Assembly (NCBI GenBank): GCA_004322275.1
Contig: SCTA01000037.1
Span: forward strand, 1-38,441
Direction: 5' to 3'
DNA: 38,441 nt
Source of the DNA: a bacterium
Lineage (GTDB): Bacteria > Desulfobacterota > Deferrisomatia > Deferrisomatales > BM512
A program made the translations under genes and the position numbers. Under the pieces are notes generated by a model. That model had not been told where the DNA came from and did not search any database. It saw only the letters and a list, made by a program, of their open reading frames with translations. Positions 1-8,123 of this stretch are shown one piece after another (the stretch's first letter is position 1; each line of letters opens with the position of its first letter).

Positions 1-310
1 GAACCAGGGGTAGTTCTGTAGGGCGGGCTCGGCCCGCCGATTTACAACTTGCGAGGCTTTGCCTCGCGCTCCTAGCCACCTTTTGAGTGAGCAAAAGGTG
101 GCCCAAAACTCAGCCCGGACTCGTCGCTCGCTCTGACGAGCGACCACTTCGTTCCGGCTGGGCCATACGGGGCACCCACTACGCTTCGCTCCGTTAAGAC
201 CCCGCGCCGGCCCGACGCCCCCACTCGTTGCGCCGCGTACGGGCCCCAGGGGGAACGAAAAGAAGGCTCGCCGATAAGTGAGATTATATGAACTTATCGG
301 CTCGAAGGTA
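1..310. repeat. Gene-free stretch with five inverted repeats
   Basis: No convincing coding frame is visible here. Five perfect hairpin-forming sequences follow one another: GGCGGGC/GCCCGCC (22-38), GCGAGGC/GCCTCGC (51-67), GCCACCTTTTG/CAAAAGGTGGC (75-102, 11-bp arms), GTCGCTCG/CGAGCGAC (123-144) and CCGATAAGT/ACTTATCGG (271-300). None ends in a long T-tract, so they are not typical intrinsic terminators. They look like stacked intergenic palindromic repeats, but a structured RNA cannot be excluded. The gene to the left lies outside the window. Confidence 0.6.
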
Positions 311-351
311 ATTTGTTTACACTTGGGCAGGCAGGCCGGATTGAGGCACAT

Positions 352-987
352 ATGAACTGCAAATTTAGAATGATCATCCTTGCGTGCGCGCTTTTGACTG
401 CTGTGGCCGCGGGGAGCGCTAGGGCCGGGGTGGATATCAACATAAACATCAACTCGGGCGGGCAAAAGCAGGTCGCCGCGCCTCCTCCCCCGTCGCCGCC
501 GCCACCTCCTCCGCCCCCTCCCCCGCCGTGGACTCCGAGGCCCGACGCGGGGATGATCTTCAGCTACCTCTACTACCCGAGACTTGGTATCTATTACGAT
601 TTCGGGCGGGAATTATATTTCTACTTCGAGGGAAACGCCTGGAGGCGCACCGGATACCGCCCGGCGTTTCTCGTGAACGACGACAGGGATTACGTGGTTC
701 TGGACATGGGAGAGGACGACCCCAACAGATACTACGCGCAGGTGATAAGCCATTTCCCCCCGCGCTATTTCGGCGAGGAGAAGTGGGAGCGCCCCCGCCA
801 TTCGAGATGGGACGAGGAGCGCGGCCGCCGCAGGGACCGTGAACGGCAAAAAGAATGGGAGCGGGAACGCGCCGAAGAGGTGGAAAAGGATTACGAACTG
901 GCGAAAAAGCGCTCAGCCGAAAAGAAAAAAGACAAGAAATCCGACATGGAGAAGAGCCTGGACAAGGTGAAAAAGCTGATAAAATAA
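352..987 (+). CDS. Exported proline-rich protein with charged C-terminus
   Basis: This is a 211-residue protein of unknown function. The ATG at 352 is preferred over an in-frame TTG at 313 because it places a classical signal peptide at the N-terminus (MNCKFR, then a hydrophobic core, then SARA-G cleavage). The mature protein begins GVDININI and runs into an almost unbroken polyproline stretch around residues 44-59. A Tyr/Phe-rich middle part follows (YYPRLGIYYDFG, LYFYFEGNAW). The last 60 or so residues are almost entirely Lys, Arg, Glu and Asp, probably helical. Export is well supported; a periplasmic or outer-membrane-associated place is inferred. I recall similar proteins in deltaproteobacterial genomes but know of no assigned role. 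Confidence 0.7.
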   Translation: MNCKFRMIILACALLTAVAAGSARAGVDINININSGGQKQVAAPPPPSPPPPPPPPPPPWTPRPDAGMIFSYLYYPRLGIYYDFGRELYFYFEGNAWRRTGYRPAFLVNDDRDYVVLDMGEDDPNRYYAQVISHFPPRYFGEEKWERPRHSRWDEERGRRRDRERQKEWERERAEEVEKDYELAKKRSAEKKKDKKSDMEKSLDKVKKLIK

Positions 988-1055
988 AGAATCCTGCAAA
1001 TTAACAGAGGAAGTAAAGCATATGATGTTGATGTCTAGTGCTGAAAGGAGATGAG

Positions 1056-1703
1056 ATGGATACAGAACTAGAAATCATGAAAAATAAAATTGATGGACTT
1101 CGAGAGGAGATGAAGTCAACTGTTGATCGTTTTCTTGCCACAATCCCCGGTTTCCTTAGTCAGGAATACTTAAGACTAACTACCAGTTACGTCGAGAAAT
1201 ATCCCGATAAGACCCTTTTACTGCCAAAGGAAACCTTGGTCGAGATTAAAAGGGAAGTTGGCGCACTGTGTCAGAAAACTAATGAGATTGTTCAGGAGCA
1301 CATTAAAACGAAAATTGCTTGGGAAACTCTTGACGATCAGAATGCACCGAGCGGTATGGCGAGAGCGACGCGCCAAGGGATAACTGGGCAGCTTAGATTT
1401 GCCCTTGGACTTCTCGGACCGATTCTGGAAAAGGGAGGATACGTCTCAACCACGCCTAATGGCGATAAAACAGAAGTTGATTGCTGGCCGCATGAGAACA
1501 TCCTCACAAACACGGGCAAGAGTCGTGTCGTGGTCAAGAAAATCAGCTTTCCGCTTGCTGTTACATGGTCCAAGGAGATGGATTTATTATACAAGCGAAT
1601 GGAGGAGATAATTCGCGAGTTCTACAAACTCGAGTTAGAAAAAAAAGGGGTCGAGAAGCGAATCGCCGAAAAGAGGGCATCTGAACGGTGGAAATCTATT
1701 TAG
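1056..1703 (+). CDS. Hypothetical protein, coiled-coil ends
   Basis: This is a 215-residue protein that I do not recognise. The ATG at 1056 is chosen because AAAGGAG (1044-1050) sits at ideal spacing; an upstream GTG at 1038 lies before that ribosome-binding site. The N-terminus (ELEIMKNKIDGLREEMK) and C-terminus (a Lys/Glu-rich segment ending near RWKSI) look like coiled-coil helices around a mixed core. There is no signal peptide, membrane segment or known catalytic motif. It is visibly AT-richer than the core genes and flanked by repeats on both sides, so it may be an acquired gene. Confidence 0.65.
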   Translation: MDTELEIMKNKIDGLREEMKSTVDRFLATIPGFLSQEYLRLTTSYVEKYPDKTLLLPKETLVEIKREVGALCQKTNEIVQEHIKTKIAWETLDDQNAPSGMARATRQGITGQLRFALGLLGPILEKGGYVSTTPNGDKTEVDCWPHENILTNTGKSRVVVKKISFPLAVTWSKEMDLLYKRMEEIIREFYKLELEKKGVEKRIAEKRASERWKSI

Positions 1704-1705
1704 TC

Positions 1706-1816
1706 GTAGGTCGGGTGGAGAGTAGCGATACCCGACATTTGTAAAGCTTATTTTCGTTGTATTTGTTGGGTTTCGCTTACGGGCCCCAACAACCGTGTTT
1801 CTCAATCGCGACCTAC
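1706..1816. repeat. MITE-like repeat with GTAGGTCG terminal inverted repeats
   Basis: The unit opens with GTAGGTCG (1706-1713) and closes with CGACCTAC (1809-1816), a perfect 8-bp terminal inverted repeat. Inside are two further perfect hairpins: TCGGGT/ACCCGA (1711-1735) and TTGTTGGG/CCCAACAA (1763-1792). This layout resembles the GTAGG...CCTAC intergenic repeats common in proteobacterial genomes. It has no coding capacity and begins two bases after the preceding stop codon. Confidence 0.55.
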
Positions 1817-1830
1817 ACAACTATTTTATG

Positions 1831-1859
1831 GATTCCCGCCCTGCGGGCGAGAATGACGG
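1831..1859. repeat. Short ATTCCCGC...GCGGGCGAGAATGACGG repeat
   Basis: A short palindromic word with a CCCGC/GCGGG core followed by GAGAATGACGG. It matches the very common bacterial intergenic repeat of the ATTCCCGC...GCGGGAATGACGG type. It is a single copy here, lying between the MITE-like repeat and a nested-hairpin element. Confidence 0.4.
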
Positions 1860-1900
1860 AGTTTTTACAAACGGCTTTGGATTTTTTCGTCAGGCAAGGA

Positions 1901-1962
1901 GCCGCCGAGCAAGGGCGCGCAGACAGTAGCGTGACTACGGCAAGCGCCCGGCGCAAGGCGGC
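1901..1962. repeat. Nested-hairpin repeat, copy E
   Basis: The outer stem is GCCGCC (1901-1906) with GGCGGC (1957-1962). The middle stem is GGGCGC with GCGCCC, and the tip is GTAG-CGTGA-CTAC. The layout (outer stem, middle stem, GTAG-N5-CTAC tip followed by GGC) is shared with the elements at 2946, 11050, 28534 and 30813, although stem sequences differ. It sits just beyond the 3' end of the minus-strand metallophosphoesterase gene. Confidence 0.5.
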
Positions 1963-2021
1963 GACCCCCGGTAAAAGATTCCGAGGGCAGGCTTCGCATG
2001 GCGGGAAAAGCCGAAGCCGCC

Positions 2022-2834
2022 CTAATACAACTCGAAAAGCGAAATCTCAGGCTTTGAGCCAATTCTAACCGGTATGTGAGATGTCCCCACCCCCCGCGTC
2101 ACGTAAAGCGGTGGAGCGCCTCCGTACCAGCCCGAGGAATACCTTCCCAGTATGGAAAAGGGCTTCAGGAAAAAGGCCAGCGGCGCTATCTGCCCGCCGT
2201 GGGTGTGGCCCGCGAGGATTAGCGAGAACTTTCCCTCGCGCAGGTAATCCCTTACGGCGGGCGAATGGGCGATAAGTATTCTCTTCGGCTCCCCCTCCGG
2301 CTCTCTTTTCAGCAGGTCCCGCCATTTGTCGGACCTGTAAAACCCCCCGAGACCGCCGAAGCGCAGCTTCACGCCGCCCGAATCGTAGTCGAACCACTCC
2401 TCGAAGAGAAAAACGCCGCCCCTTCGGGCTATTATCCCGGCAAGCCGGGTCTTTTCCTCCGGGAGCAGGAGGTCCTCCTCCCAGTTCCCCTCGATCGCCA
2501 GCACCTTCGCCCCGCACTCGGCCAGCTCCAGAAATTCGGTCAGGCCCGGAAATCCCTTTTTGGAGTTGACGATGTCTCCCGCCAGGATGACCACCTCCGG
2601 ACGGTAAGCCGCGACCTCCCTCGCGACCTTTCTGTCGAGTTCGCCAATGGGGCCGTCGATATGAAGGTCCGCCAGAAGAACCATGCGCACAGGGCGGCCG
2701 AGGCCGAGATCCACCAGGTTGCGGGTGATCTCTAGGGTATAGGTCTCATGGCGGACGACGACGAAAAGAAGCGCCAGCGCCGCAAGCGCCGCGACGGCTA
2801 CCAAGAGAATGCGTTTTTTACTGAATGTTCCCAT
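2022..2834 (-). CDS. Membrane-anchored calcineurin-like metallophosphoesterase
   Basis: This 270-residue protein belongs to the calcineurin-like phosphoesterases of the YaeI/LpxG type. All metal-binding motifs are visible: LADLHID, LAGDIVNS, EGNWE, a lone His in LIAHSP and the C-terminal AGHTHGGQ. An N-terminal hydrophobic helix (ILLVAVAALAALALLFVVV) would anchor it with the catalytic domain probably outside the cytoplasmic face. The ATG at 2834 is preferred to a TTG one codon upstream. It lies downstream of trpA, separated from it by an intrinsic terminator, so it is probably not a trp operon member. Relatives hydrolyse UDP-diacylglucosamine or other phosphodiesters; the substrate here is unknown. 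Confidence 0.85.
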   Translation of the reverse strand: MGTFSKKRILLVAVAALAALALLFVVVRHETYTLEITRNLVDLGLGRPVRMVLLADLHIDGPIGELDRKVAREVAAYRPEVVILAGDIVNSKKGFPGLTEFLELAECGAKVLAIEGNWEEDLLLPEEKTRLAGIIARRGGVFLFEEWFDYDSGGVKLRFGGLGGFYRSDKWRDLLKREPEGEPKRILIAHSPAVRDYLREGKFSLILAGHTHGGQIAPLAFFLKPFSILGRYSSGWYGGAPPLYVTRGVGTSHIPVRIGSKPEISLFELY

Positions 2835-2875
2835 CAATTGTTCATCTTTGCCGGTTCGTCTTGAAAATTAAAGGC

Positions 2876-2907
2876 AAAAAAACGGCCCTCCTTAAAAGAA
2901 GGGCCTA
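2876..2907 (-). terminator. Intrinsic terminator downstream of trpA
   Basis: Read on the minus strand, a GC-rich hairpin (AGGCCCTTC ... GAGGGCC) is followed directly by seven T residues (2882-2876). It lies about 150 bp beyond the trpA stop, with a nested-hairpin repeat in between, and probably ends the trp transcript before the metallophosphoesterase gene. Confidence 0.8.
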
Positions 2908-2945
2908 GTGCTCCGAAAACCATCGCGAGGAATCCCGGCAAACTA

Positions 2946-3046
2946 TTTCGGCGAAGGGCAAGGCGTCCGCAGGGCGCGCGGTCGAAGGCAGTAGCGTTAC
3001 TACGCCGAGACTCGCGCCCGAGAAACAACGCGGCCCTTCGCCGAAA
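2946..3046. repeat. Nested-hairpin repeat, copy D
   Basis: The outer arms TTTCGGCGAAGGGC (2946-2959) and GCCCTTCGCCGAAA (3033-3046) form a perfect 14-bp inverted repeat. Inside are GGGCGCG/CGCGCCC, then GTC/GAC, then the tip GTAG-CGTTA-CTAC. A GAAAAC-N2-TCGCGAG word just to the left (from about 2916) resembles the terminal GAAAACGTCGCGAG of copies A-C, so the full element may start there. It lies between trpA and its terminator. Confidence 0.65.
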
Positions 3047-3059
3047 GAGGAAGCCGAAA

Positions 3060-3857
3060 TTAGCTGTCTAAAGCGGCTCTCAGTTCGCGGAGAAAGTTTT
3101 CGGCTTTCGCCACAGCCTTTTCCCCGGTCTCGTCGCCGAGCTTCTCCAAGAGGGCGCTGCCGACTATGACTCCGTCGGAGACCTTCGCTATCTCCTTCGC
3201 CCCCGCTGGCGTCGAGACGCCGAAGCCGACGAGAACGGGAAGGTTGGTAAGCGGGCGGACCTTCGCGACCATTTCGGCCACCAGCTCCGTCACCGGCTTC
3301 TTTTCCCCTGTCACCCCGGCCACGGAGACGCAGTAGACGAAACCGCTCGCCTCCTTGAGGACCAATGGAAGGCGCTTTTCCGGGGTCGTCGGGGCGACGA
3401 GGAAGACCGTGTCGAGCCCGGCGCTTCTGGCCGCAGGGGCAAACTCACCGGCCTCCTCGGGCGGCAGATCCACCACCAGCACGCCGTCGGCCCCGCTCTC
3501 CCTCGCGCTTTGGCTGAATTTCTCGCTCCCCATGTTGTGGACGGGGTTGTAGTAGGTCATGTAGAGGAGGGGGATGACGAGCCCTTCGGCCCGCGCCCTC
3601 TTTACCGCGCGGAATATCCCCTCCAGCGTCGCCCCGGACTGGAGCGCAAGCTGGCTGGTCCGCTGTATCACCGGCCCGTCGGCGGAAGGGTCGGAAAAGG
3701 GTATGCCGACCTCGACGGCGTCGGCCCCGGCCCTCTGCGCCGCCTTCAGGAGCCCGATAAAGGTCTCCTCGTCGGGGTAGAATCCGGTGAAGAAGGGAAC
3801 GAGCAGTTTTTTCCCCGCCTCCTTCGCCTTTAAAAGACTTTCGGTGAGGCGGCTCAT
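3060..3857 (-). CDS. trpA: Tryptophan synthase alpha subunit
   Basis: This is a 265-residue TIM-barrel subunit that cleaves indole-3-glycerol phosphate to indole and glyceraldehyde 3-phosphate in the alpha2beta2 tryptophan synthase complex. The catalytic Glu49 and Asp60 are in place in the signature [15 protein letters not shown], followed by a YYNPV loop and the phosphate-binding GFGVST and IVGSAL segments. Length is normal for the family. The start overlaps the trpB stop by four bases (ATGA), so translation is probably coupled. It is the last gene of the operon. Confidence 0.98.
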   Translation of the reverse strand: MSRLTESLLKAKEAGKKLLVPFFTGFYPDEETFIGLLKAAQRAGADAVEVGIPFSDPSADGPVIQRTSQLALQSGATLEGIFRAVKRARAEGLVIPLLYMTYYNPVHNMGSEKFSQSARESGADGVLVVDLPPEEAGEFAPAARSAGLDTVFLVAPTTPEKRLPLVLKEASGFVYCVSVAGVTGEKKPVTELVAEMVAKVRPLTNLPVLVGFGVSTPAGAKEIAKVSDGVIVGSALLEKLGDETGEKAVAKAENFLRELRAALDS

Positions 3858-5044
3858 CGTATATCTCCTTCCTTGAGGTGCGAAAGAACGGTGGCGAGAT
3901 CCTTGTCGCCGCGACCGGAGAGGTTGACGACGATGTTGGCCTCCTTCGGAAATTCTTTCGCAACGTCGATGGCGCGGGCGAGGGCGTGGGAGGATTCGAG
4001 GGCGGGAATTATCCCCTCGGAGCGGGTGAGGAGGTGGAAGGCCCTGAGGGCCTCCTCGTCGGTGGCGGAGCGCACGTCAACCCTCCCCGTGCGGCCGAGA
4101 TCGGCTATCTGCGGCCCGACGCCGGGGTAGTCGAGGCCCGCCGAGATCGAATGGGCCTCCTTCACCTGTCCGCCCTCGTCCTGCAGGAGGTAGGATTTCT
4201 GCCCGTGGAGGACGCCGATCTGTCCTGCCGCTATCGAGGCGGCGTGTTTGCCTGTCTCTATGCCCTCTCCGGCAGCCTCCACAGCGACCAGCTTGACCGG
4301 GTCGTCGAGGAAGGCGGTGAAGGCTCCTATCGCGTTCGAGCCCCCTCCGATACAGGCTACCACCGCGTCGGGTAGCTTTCCGAAGCGTCCCTGGCACTGC
4401 GCCTTGATCTCGTCGCCGATAACCCGCTGGAATTCGCGCACCATCTCGGGGTAGGGGTGCGGCCCGGCGGCGGTCCCGATGACGTAGAAGGTGGTGTCCA
4501 CGTTGGAGACCCAGTGGCGCATCGCCTCGTTCATCGCGTCCTTGAGGGTCCTGCTGCCGGAGGAGACGGGAATGACCTCGGAGCCGAGGAGCTTCATCCT
4601 CTCGACGTTGGGGGCCTGGCGCTTAACGTCCTCCACCCCCATGAAGACGGCGCATTCGAGGCCGAAAAGGGCGGCGGCGGTGGCCGTGGCTACGCCGTGC
4701 TGGCCCGCCCCCGTCTCCGCTATCACCCTTTTCTTCCCCATCCTGCGGGCGAGGAGCCCCTGCCCGATGGTGTTGTTTATCTTGTGAGCCCCGGTGTGGT
4801 TCAGATCCTCCCTCTTGAGGAAGATGTTGCACCCGCCCACCTGCCGGGTCAGGTTCCCCGCGAAGGTCAGGGGGTTCGGCCTCCCGACGTACTCCGAGAG
4901 TATCTGGCGGTACTCCCTCCAGAAAGCGGGGTCCTTCATCGCCTTTTGGAAGGCGGTTTCAAGCTCTTCGAGTATCGGCATCAGGACTTCGGCCACGTAC
5001 TGGCCGCCGAAGGGGCCGAAGCGCCCTTTTTTGTTTCCGGTCAT
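3854..5044 (-). CDS. trpB: Tryptophan synthase beta subunit
   Basis: This 396-residue PLP enzyme joins indole and serine to give tryptophan. The PLP lysine is Lys88 in HTGAHKINN, and the phosphate-binding glycine loop is [10 protein letters not shown]. The C-terminal SGRGDKD motif is also present, and the N-terminal FGPFGGQYV identifies the TrpB1 class. It ends in the four-base overlap with trpA and follows trpF after a gap of about 20 bp, consistent with one transcript. Nothing is missing or unusual. Confidence 0.98.
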   Translation of the reverse strand: MTGNKKGRFGPFGGQYVAEVLMPILEELETAFQKAMKDPAFWREYRQILSEYVGRPNPLTFAGNLTRQVGGCNIFLKREDLNHTGAHKINNTIGQGLLARRMGKKRVIAETGAGQHGVATATAAALFGLECAVFMGVEDVKRQAPNVERMKLLGSEVIPVSSGSRTLKDAMNEAMRHWVSNVDTTFYVIGTAAGPHPYPEMVREFQRVIGDEIKAQCQGRFGKLPDAVVACIGGGSNAIGAFTAFLDDPVKLVAVEAAGEGIETGKHAASIAAGQIGVLHGQKSYLLQDEGGQVKEAHSISAGLDYPGVGPQIADLGRTGRVDVRSATDEEALRAFHLLTRSEGIIPALESSHALARAIDVAKEFPKEANIVVNLSGRGDKDLATVLSHLKEGDIR

Positions 5045-5063
5045 ATCGCTTGCTCCTGAAAGG

Positions 5064-5663
5064 TTAAAAACCCCTGGCGTTTTTTATGAATTCAAAGATC
5101 TTCTGCCTGTCCTTTATTCCGGGGCTGCTTTCCACGCCGCCGGAGGTGTCGACCCCCCACGGCTGGACTATCCGGACTGCCTCGGCGACGTTTTCCGGCG
5201 TCAGCCCTCCGGCGAGGATTATCCCCCCGTACTTTTTCGCCTCCACAGCCAGTTCCCAGTCGAAGGTGCGTCCGGTGCCGCCAGTCCCGGAGTCGAGGAG
5301 GAAGTAGTCCTGCCCGTAGGACGGGAGCTTTTCGAGGTCTTCTTTGCCCGACACGCAAACCCCCTTCAGTATCGGGTAGCGGACGAGCGAAAAGTATTTA
5401 GGCGTTTCCGCGCCGTGTAGCTGCGCGACGTGAAGGCGGCAGGTGTCCATGATCCCGTTCACCTCCCACGGAGACTGGTTCTGGAAGACTCCGACGGTGG
5501 TGACGAAGGGGGGAAGCTTGGCGGTTATCTTTTCTACCTCTTCCGCCTCCACCAGCCTCTTGGAGTTCGGCGCGAAGACGAAGCCGAGCGCGTCGGCGCC
5601 CGCCTCTATGGCGGCGAGGGCGTCTTCGAGCCGGGTGATTCCGCAGATTTTGACTCGCACCAT
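5064..5663 (-). CDS. trpF: Phosphoribosylanthranilate isomerase
   Basis: This 199-residue TIM-barrel enzyme performs the Amadori rearrangement of phosphoribosylanthranilate, the third pathway step. The general base Cys7 (VKICGIT) and general acid Asp124 ([10 protein letters not shown]) are both present, as are the phosphate loop [11 protein letters not shown] and the DTSGGVE strand end. It is a free-standing trpF, not fused to trpC. The ATG lies one base from the trpC stop codon, so coupled translation is likely. Confidence 0.97.
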   Translation of the reverse strand: MVRVKICGITRLEDALAAIEAGADALGFVFAPNSKRLVEAEEVEKITAKLPPFVTTVGVFQNQSPWEVNGIMDTCRLHVAQLHGAETPKYFSLVRYPILKGVCVSGKEDLEKLPSYGQDYFLLDSGTGGTGRTFDWELAVEAKKYGGIILAGGLTPENVAEAVRIVQPWGVDTSGGVESSPGIKDRQKIFEFIKNARGF

Positions 5664-5664
5664 C

Positions 5665-6456
5665 TCACGCGCTCCTTTCGACGAGAGCCCGGAGGGCCCT
5701 TTCGGGGTCGCTTTCCTTCACTACGCTCTCCCCTATGAGGAAGGCTCGCGCCCCGGCGCTCTCCAGCATCTCCATGTCCGCTACGCTCTTTATGCCGCTC
5801 TCGGCGACGGCGAAGCGGTCCTTTGGGATCGTGGAAATCAGTTTCGCCCCCTCCTCGATATCCACCTTGAAGGTCTTGAGGTTTCGGCTGTTCACCCCGA
5901 TGAGGCGGGCGGAGGTTTTCAGCGCCGTGGAAAGCTCCTCCTCGTCGTGGACCTCGACCAGCGCGGTCAGCCCCGCCGCATGGGCGAGTTCAAGGTACTT
6001 TTCCGTTTCCTCTCCGAGCAAAGCGACAATCAGGAGGACGAGATCCGCCCCGTGCGCCCTCCCCTCGGCGAACTGGTAGGGATCGATTACGAAATCCTTG
6101 TAGAGCACGGGAATCCTGACCGCTCCCCGCACCGCGTCGAGGTCGCCCAGACTCCCGCCGAAAAAATCCGGCTCGGTGAGGCAGGAGATGGCGAAAGCCC
6201 CCGCCCTCTCGTAGGAGGCCGCGACCTTGCCCGCGTCGATTCCGGGGGCGATCTCGCCCTTCGAGGGGCTCCTTCGCTTTACCTCCGCTATCACGGCGCG
6301 TTTCCAGGCGGGGAACTTCCCGAGCAGGCCGAGAGCGTCGAGCGCGGGAGGGCGGCTGGCGGCGATTTTCCGAAGCTCCGCTTCGGAGACCCGTTTTTTC
6401 GCCTCTTCGACGCGGATCTTTCTCGCCGCGGCGATCTTCTGGAGAATGTCGCTCAC
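5665..6456 (-). CDS. trpC: Indole-3-glycerol phosphate synthase
   Basis: This is a 263-residue enzyme that closes the indole ring. The start is a GTG at 6456 overlapping the trpD stop as GTGA; it gives the normal N-terminus [20 protein letters not shown]. The same frame stays open upstream to 7662, but only as an Arg/Pro-rich shadow inside trpD. Catalytic motifs are clear: [54 protein letters not shown] and AESGIKS. It is the fourth gene of the operon. Confidence 0.97.
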   Translation of the reverse strand: MSDILQKIAAARKIRVEEAKKRVSEAELRKIAASRPPALDALGLLGKFPAWKRAVIAEVKRRSPSKGEIAPGIDAGKVAASYERAGAFAISCLTEPDFFGGSLGDLDAVRGAVRIPVLYKDFVIDPYQFAEGRAHGADLVLLIVALLGEETEKYLELAHAAGLTALVEVHDEEELSTALKTSARLIGVNSRNLKTFKVDIEEGAKLISTIPKDRFAVAESGIKSVADMEMLESAGARAFLIGESVVKESDPERALRALVERSA

Positions 6457-7511
6457 TGATTGGTGGCCTTGACGAGAAGATCGAGTTTCCTTAGCGCCTC
6501 GCCTCCGTCGATGATGCAAGCGGCGGCCTTTACTCCCTCCGCCATGTCGGCGGCCTTGCCGACAAGGTAGAGGGCGGCGGCGGCGTTCAGGAGGACGATG
6601 TCCCTCTTCGGCCCCTTCTCGCCGGAGAGTACGGCGCGGACAATCCCGGCGTTGACCTTGGCGTCGCCGCCCCGTATCTCCTCCATCGTCGCGCACTTTA
6701 TCCCGAACTGCTCCGGGGTTATCTCGTATTCGCGGACCTGTCCGTTCAGCAGCTCGGTGACGAAGGTGGGGCCGGTTACGGTTATCTCGTCTATGCCGTC
6801 GCAGCCGTGGACAACCATCGCCCGCTTCGAGCCGAGGTTTCCGAGAACGCGGGCCATGACGGAGGTAAGTTCCCGCTGGTAGACGCCCAGAACCTGATAC
6901 TGCGCCCCGGCGGGGTTGGAGAGTGGGCCCAGGATGTTGAAGACCGTGCGTATGCCTATCTCGCGGCGCACAGGGGCGACGTGTTTCATCGCCGAGTGGA
7001 GGAGGGGGGCGTAAAGAAACCCTATCCCTATCTCCGAAATGCACTTTTCGACGGTCTCTTTGGGAATGTCGAGGTTGACGCCGAGCGCTTCGAGCACGTC
7101 CGCCGAGCCGCAGAGGCTGGATACGGAGCGGTTGCCGTGCTTGGCGACCTTCACCCCCGCACCAGCCAGGACGAAAGCCGTTGTCGTGGAGATGTTGAAG
7201 GTGTGGGTGCCGGAGCCGCCGGTGCCGCAGGTGTCGAGAATCGTCTCGTACTCCACGTTTATCTCGTCGCGGTCGATGTCCACCGAGGGGGCGGCGCGCG
7301 GGACGTTTATCCTCGTCGCCCTCTCCCTCATCACCCTGGCCGCGCCGGTAATCTCCTCCACGGTCTCGCCCTTGAGGCGAAGCGCGGTGAGGAAGGCGGC
7401 CATCTGCGCGTGGGTGGCCTCGCCCCCCATTATCATCGACATCGCCTCCACCATCGAGGCTTCCGAAAGGTCGCTTCCCGCCACGAGGGCGCGTATCATC
7501 TCCTTGAACAT
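6453..7511 (-). CDS. trpD: Anthranilate phosphoribosyltransferase
   Basis: This 352-residue enzyme transfers the phosphoribosyl group from PRPP to anthranilate. The PRPP/Mg loop [14 protein letters not shown], the anthranilate-side motif [18 protein letters not shown], and the segments [18 protein letters not shown] and [10 protein letters not shown] are all visible. It is a separate polypeptide and not fused to trpG. It follows trpG after 12 bp and ends in a four-base GTGA overlap with trpC. Confidence 0.97.
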   Translation of the reverse strand: MFKEMIRALVAGSDLSEASMVEAMSMIMGGEATHAQMAAFLTALRLKGETVEEITGAARVMRERATRINVPRAAPSVDIDRDEINVEYETILDTCGTGGSGTHTFNISTTTAFVLAGAGVKVAKHGNRSVSSLCGSADVLEALGVNLDIPKETVEKCISEIGIGFLYAPLLHSAMKHVAPVRREIGIRTVFNILGPLSNPAGAQYQVLGVYQRELTSVMARVLGNLGSKRAMVVHGCDGIDEITVTGPTFVTELLNGQVREYEITPEQFGIKCATMEEIRGGDAKVNAGIVRAVLSGEKGPKRDIVLLNAAAALYLVGKAADMAEGVKAAACIIDGGEALRKLDLLVKATNQ

Positions 7512-7523
7512 GTCCTGTCCTCC

Positions 7524-8096
7524 CTAACCGAGCATTTGAAGGAAGTTTTTCAATAAATCCATACCCCTGAGGGTCAAAATCGACTCCGGGTGGAACTGGA
7601 TTCCATAGAGGCGGGCCTCGTCGTCGGCGATTCCCATTATCTCGTCGTCCTCGATGGTCCACGAGTTCAGGCGAAACCGCGCGGGCAGGGTCGGCTTGTC
7701 GATTACCAGCGAATGGTAGCGGGTCGCGTCGAAGGGGTTTTCTATCCCCTCGTAGAGCCCCTTGCCGTCGTGGTAGACCTTCGATACCTTGCCGTGCATA
7801 ACCCTCTTGGCCCGGACTATGGAGCCTCCGAAGGCGTAACCCATCGCCTGATGGCCGAGACAGACCCCGAGCACCGGAATCCTTCCCGCTATCTTCCGGA
7901 TCAGCTCCACGCTCACCCCCGCGTCGGTGGGGTCGCCGGGGCCGGGGGAGATCACTATGCCGGAGGGTGCGAGCTTCTCGACCTCCTCAACCGTTATCCT
8001 GTCGTTTCTGTAGACCTTCACCTCGCTCCCGAGGATCCCGAAGTACTGGACGAGGTTGTAGGTGAAGGAATCGTAGTTGTCTATCATCACGAGCAT
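7524..8096 (-). CDS. trpG: Anthranilate synthase glutaminase subunit
   Basis: This 190-residue class I glutamine amidotransferase supplies ammonia to TrpE. The catalytic triad is Cys79 (GVCLGHQAMG), His169 and Glu171 (GIQFHPESIL), and the oxyanion loop is ISPGPGDPTDAG. In organisms with one copy, such a protein may also serve aminodeoxychorismate synthase (PabA). Its place directly behind trpE supports the trp role; a second role cannot be judged from this window. Confidence 0.95.
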   Translation of the reverse strand: MLVMIDNYDSFTYNLVQYFGILGSEVKVYRNDRITVEEVEKLAPSGIVISPGPGDPTDAGVSVELIRKIAGRIPVLGVCLGHQAMGYAFGGSIVRAKRVMHGKVSKVYHDGKGLYEGIENPFDATRYHSLVIDKPTLPARFRLNSWTIEDDEIMGIADDEARLYGIQFHPESILTLRGMDLLKNFLQMLG

Positions 8097-8123
8097 GTTT
8101 TTATCTCCCGTCGTCAGCCGTCG

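Noticed and set aside
6457-7662. In-frame upstream extension of trpC giving a 665-codon frame
   Set aside because: The added part is Arg/Gly/Pro-rich and lies out of frame inside trpD, which has all its motifs. The GTG at 6456 gives the normal TrpC N-terminus.
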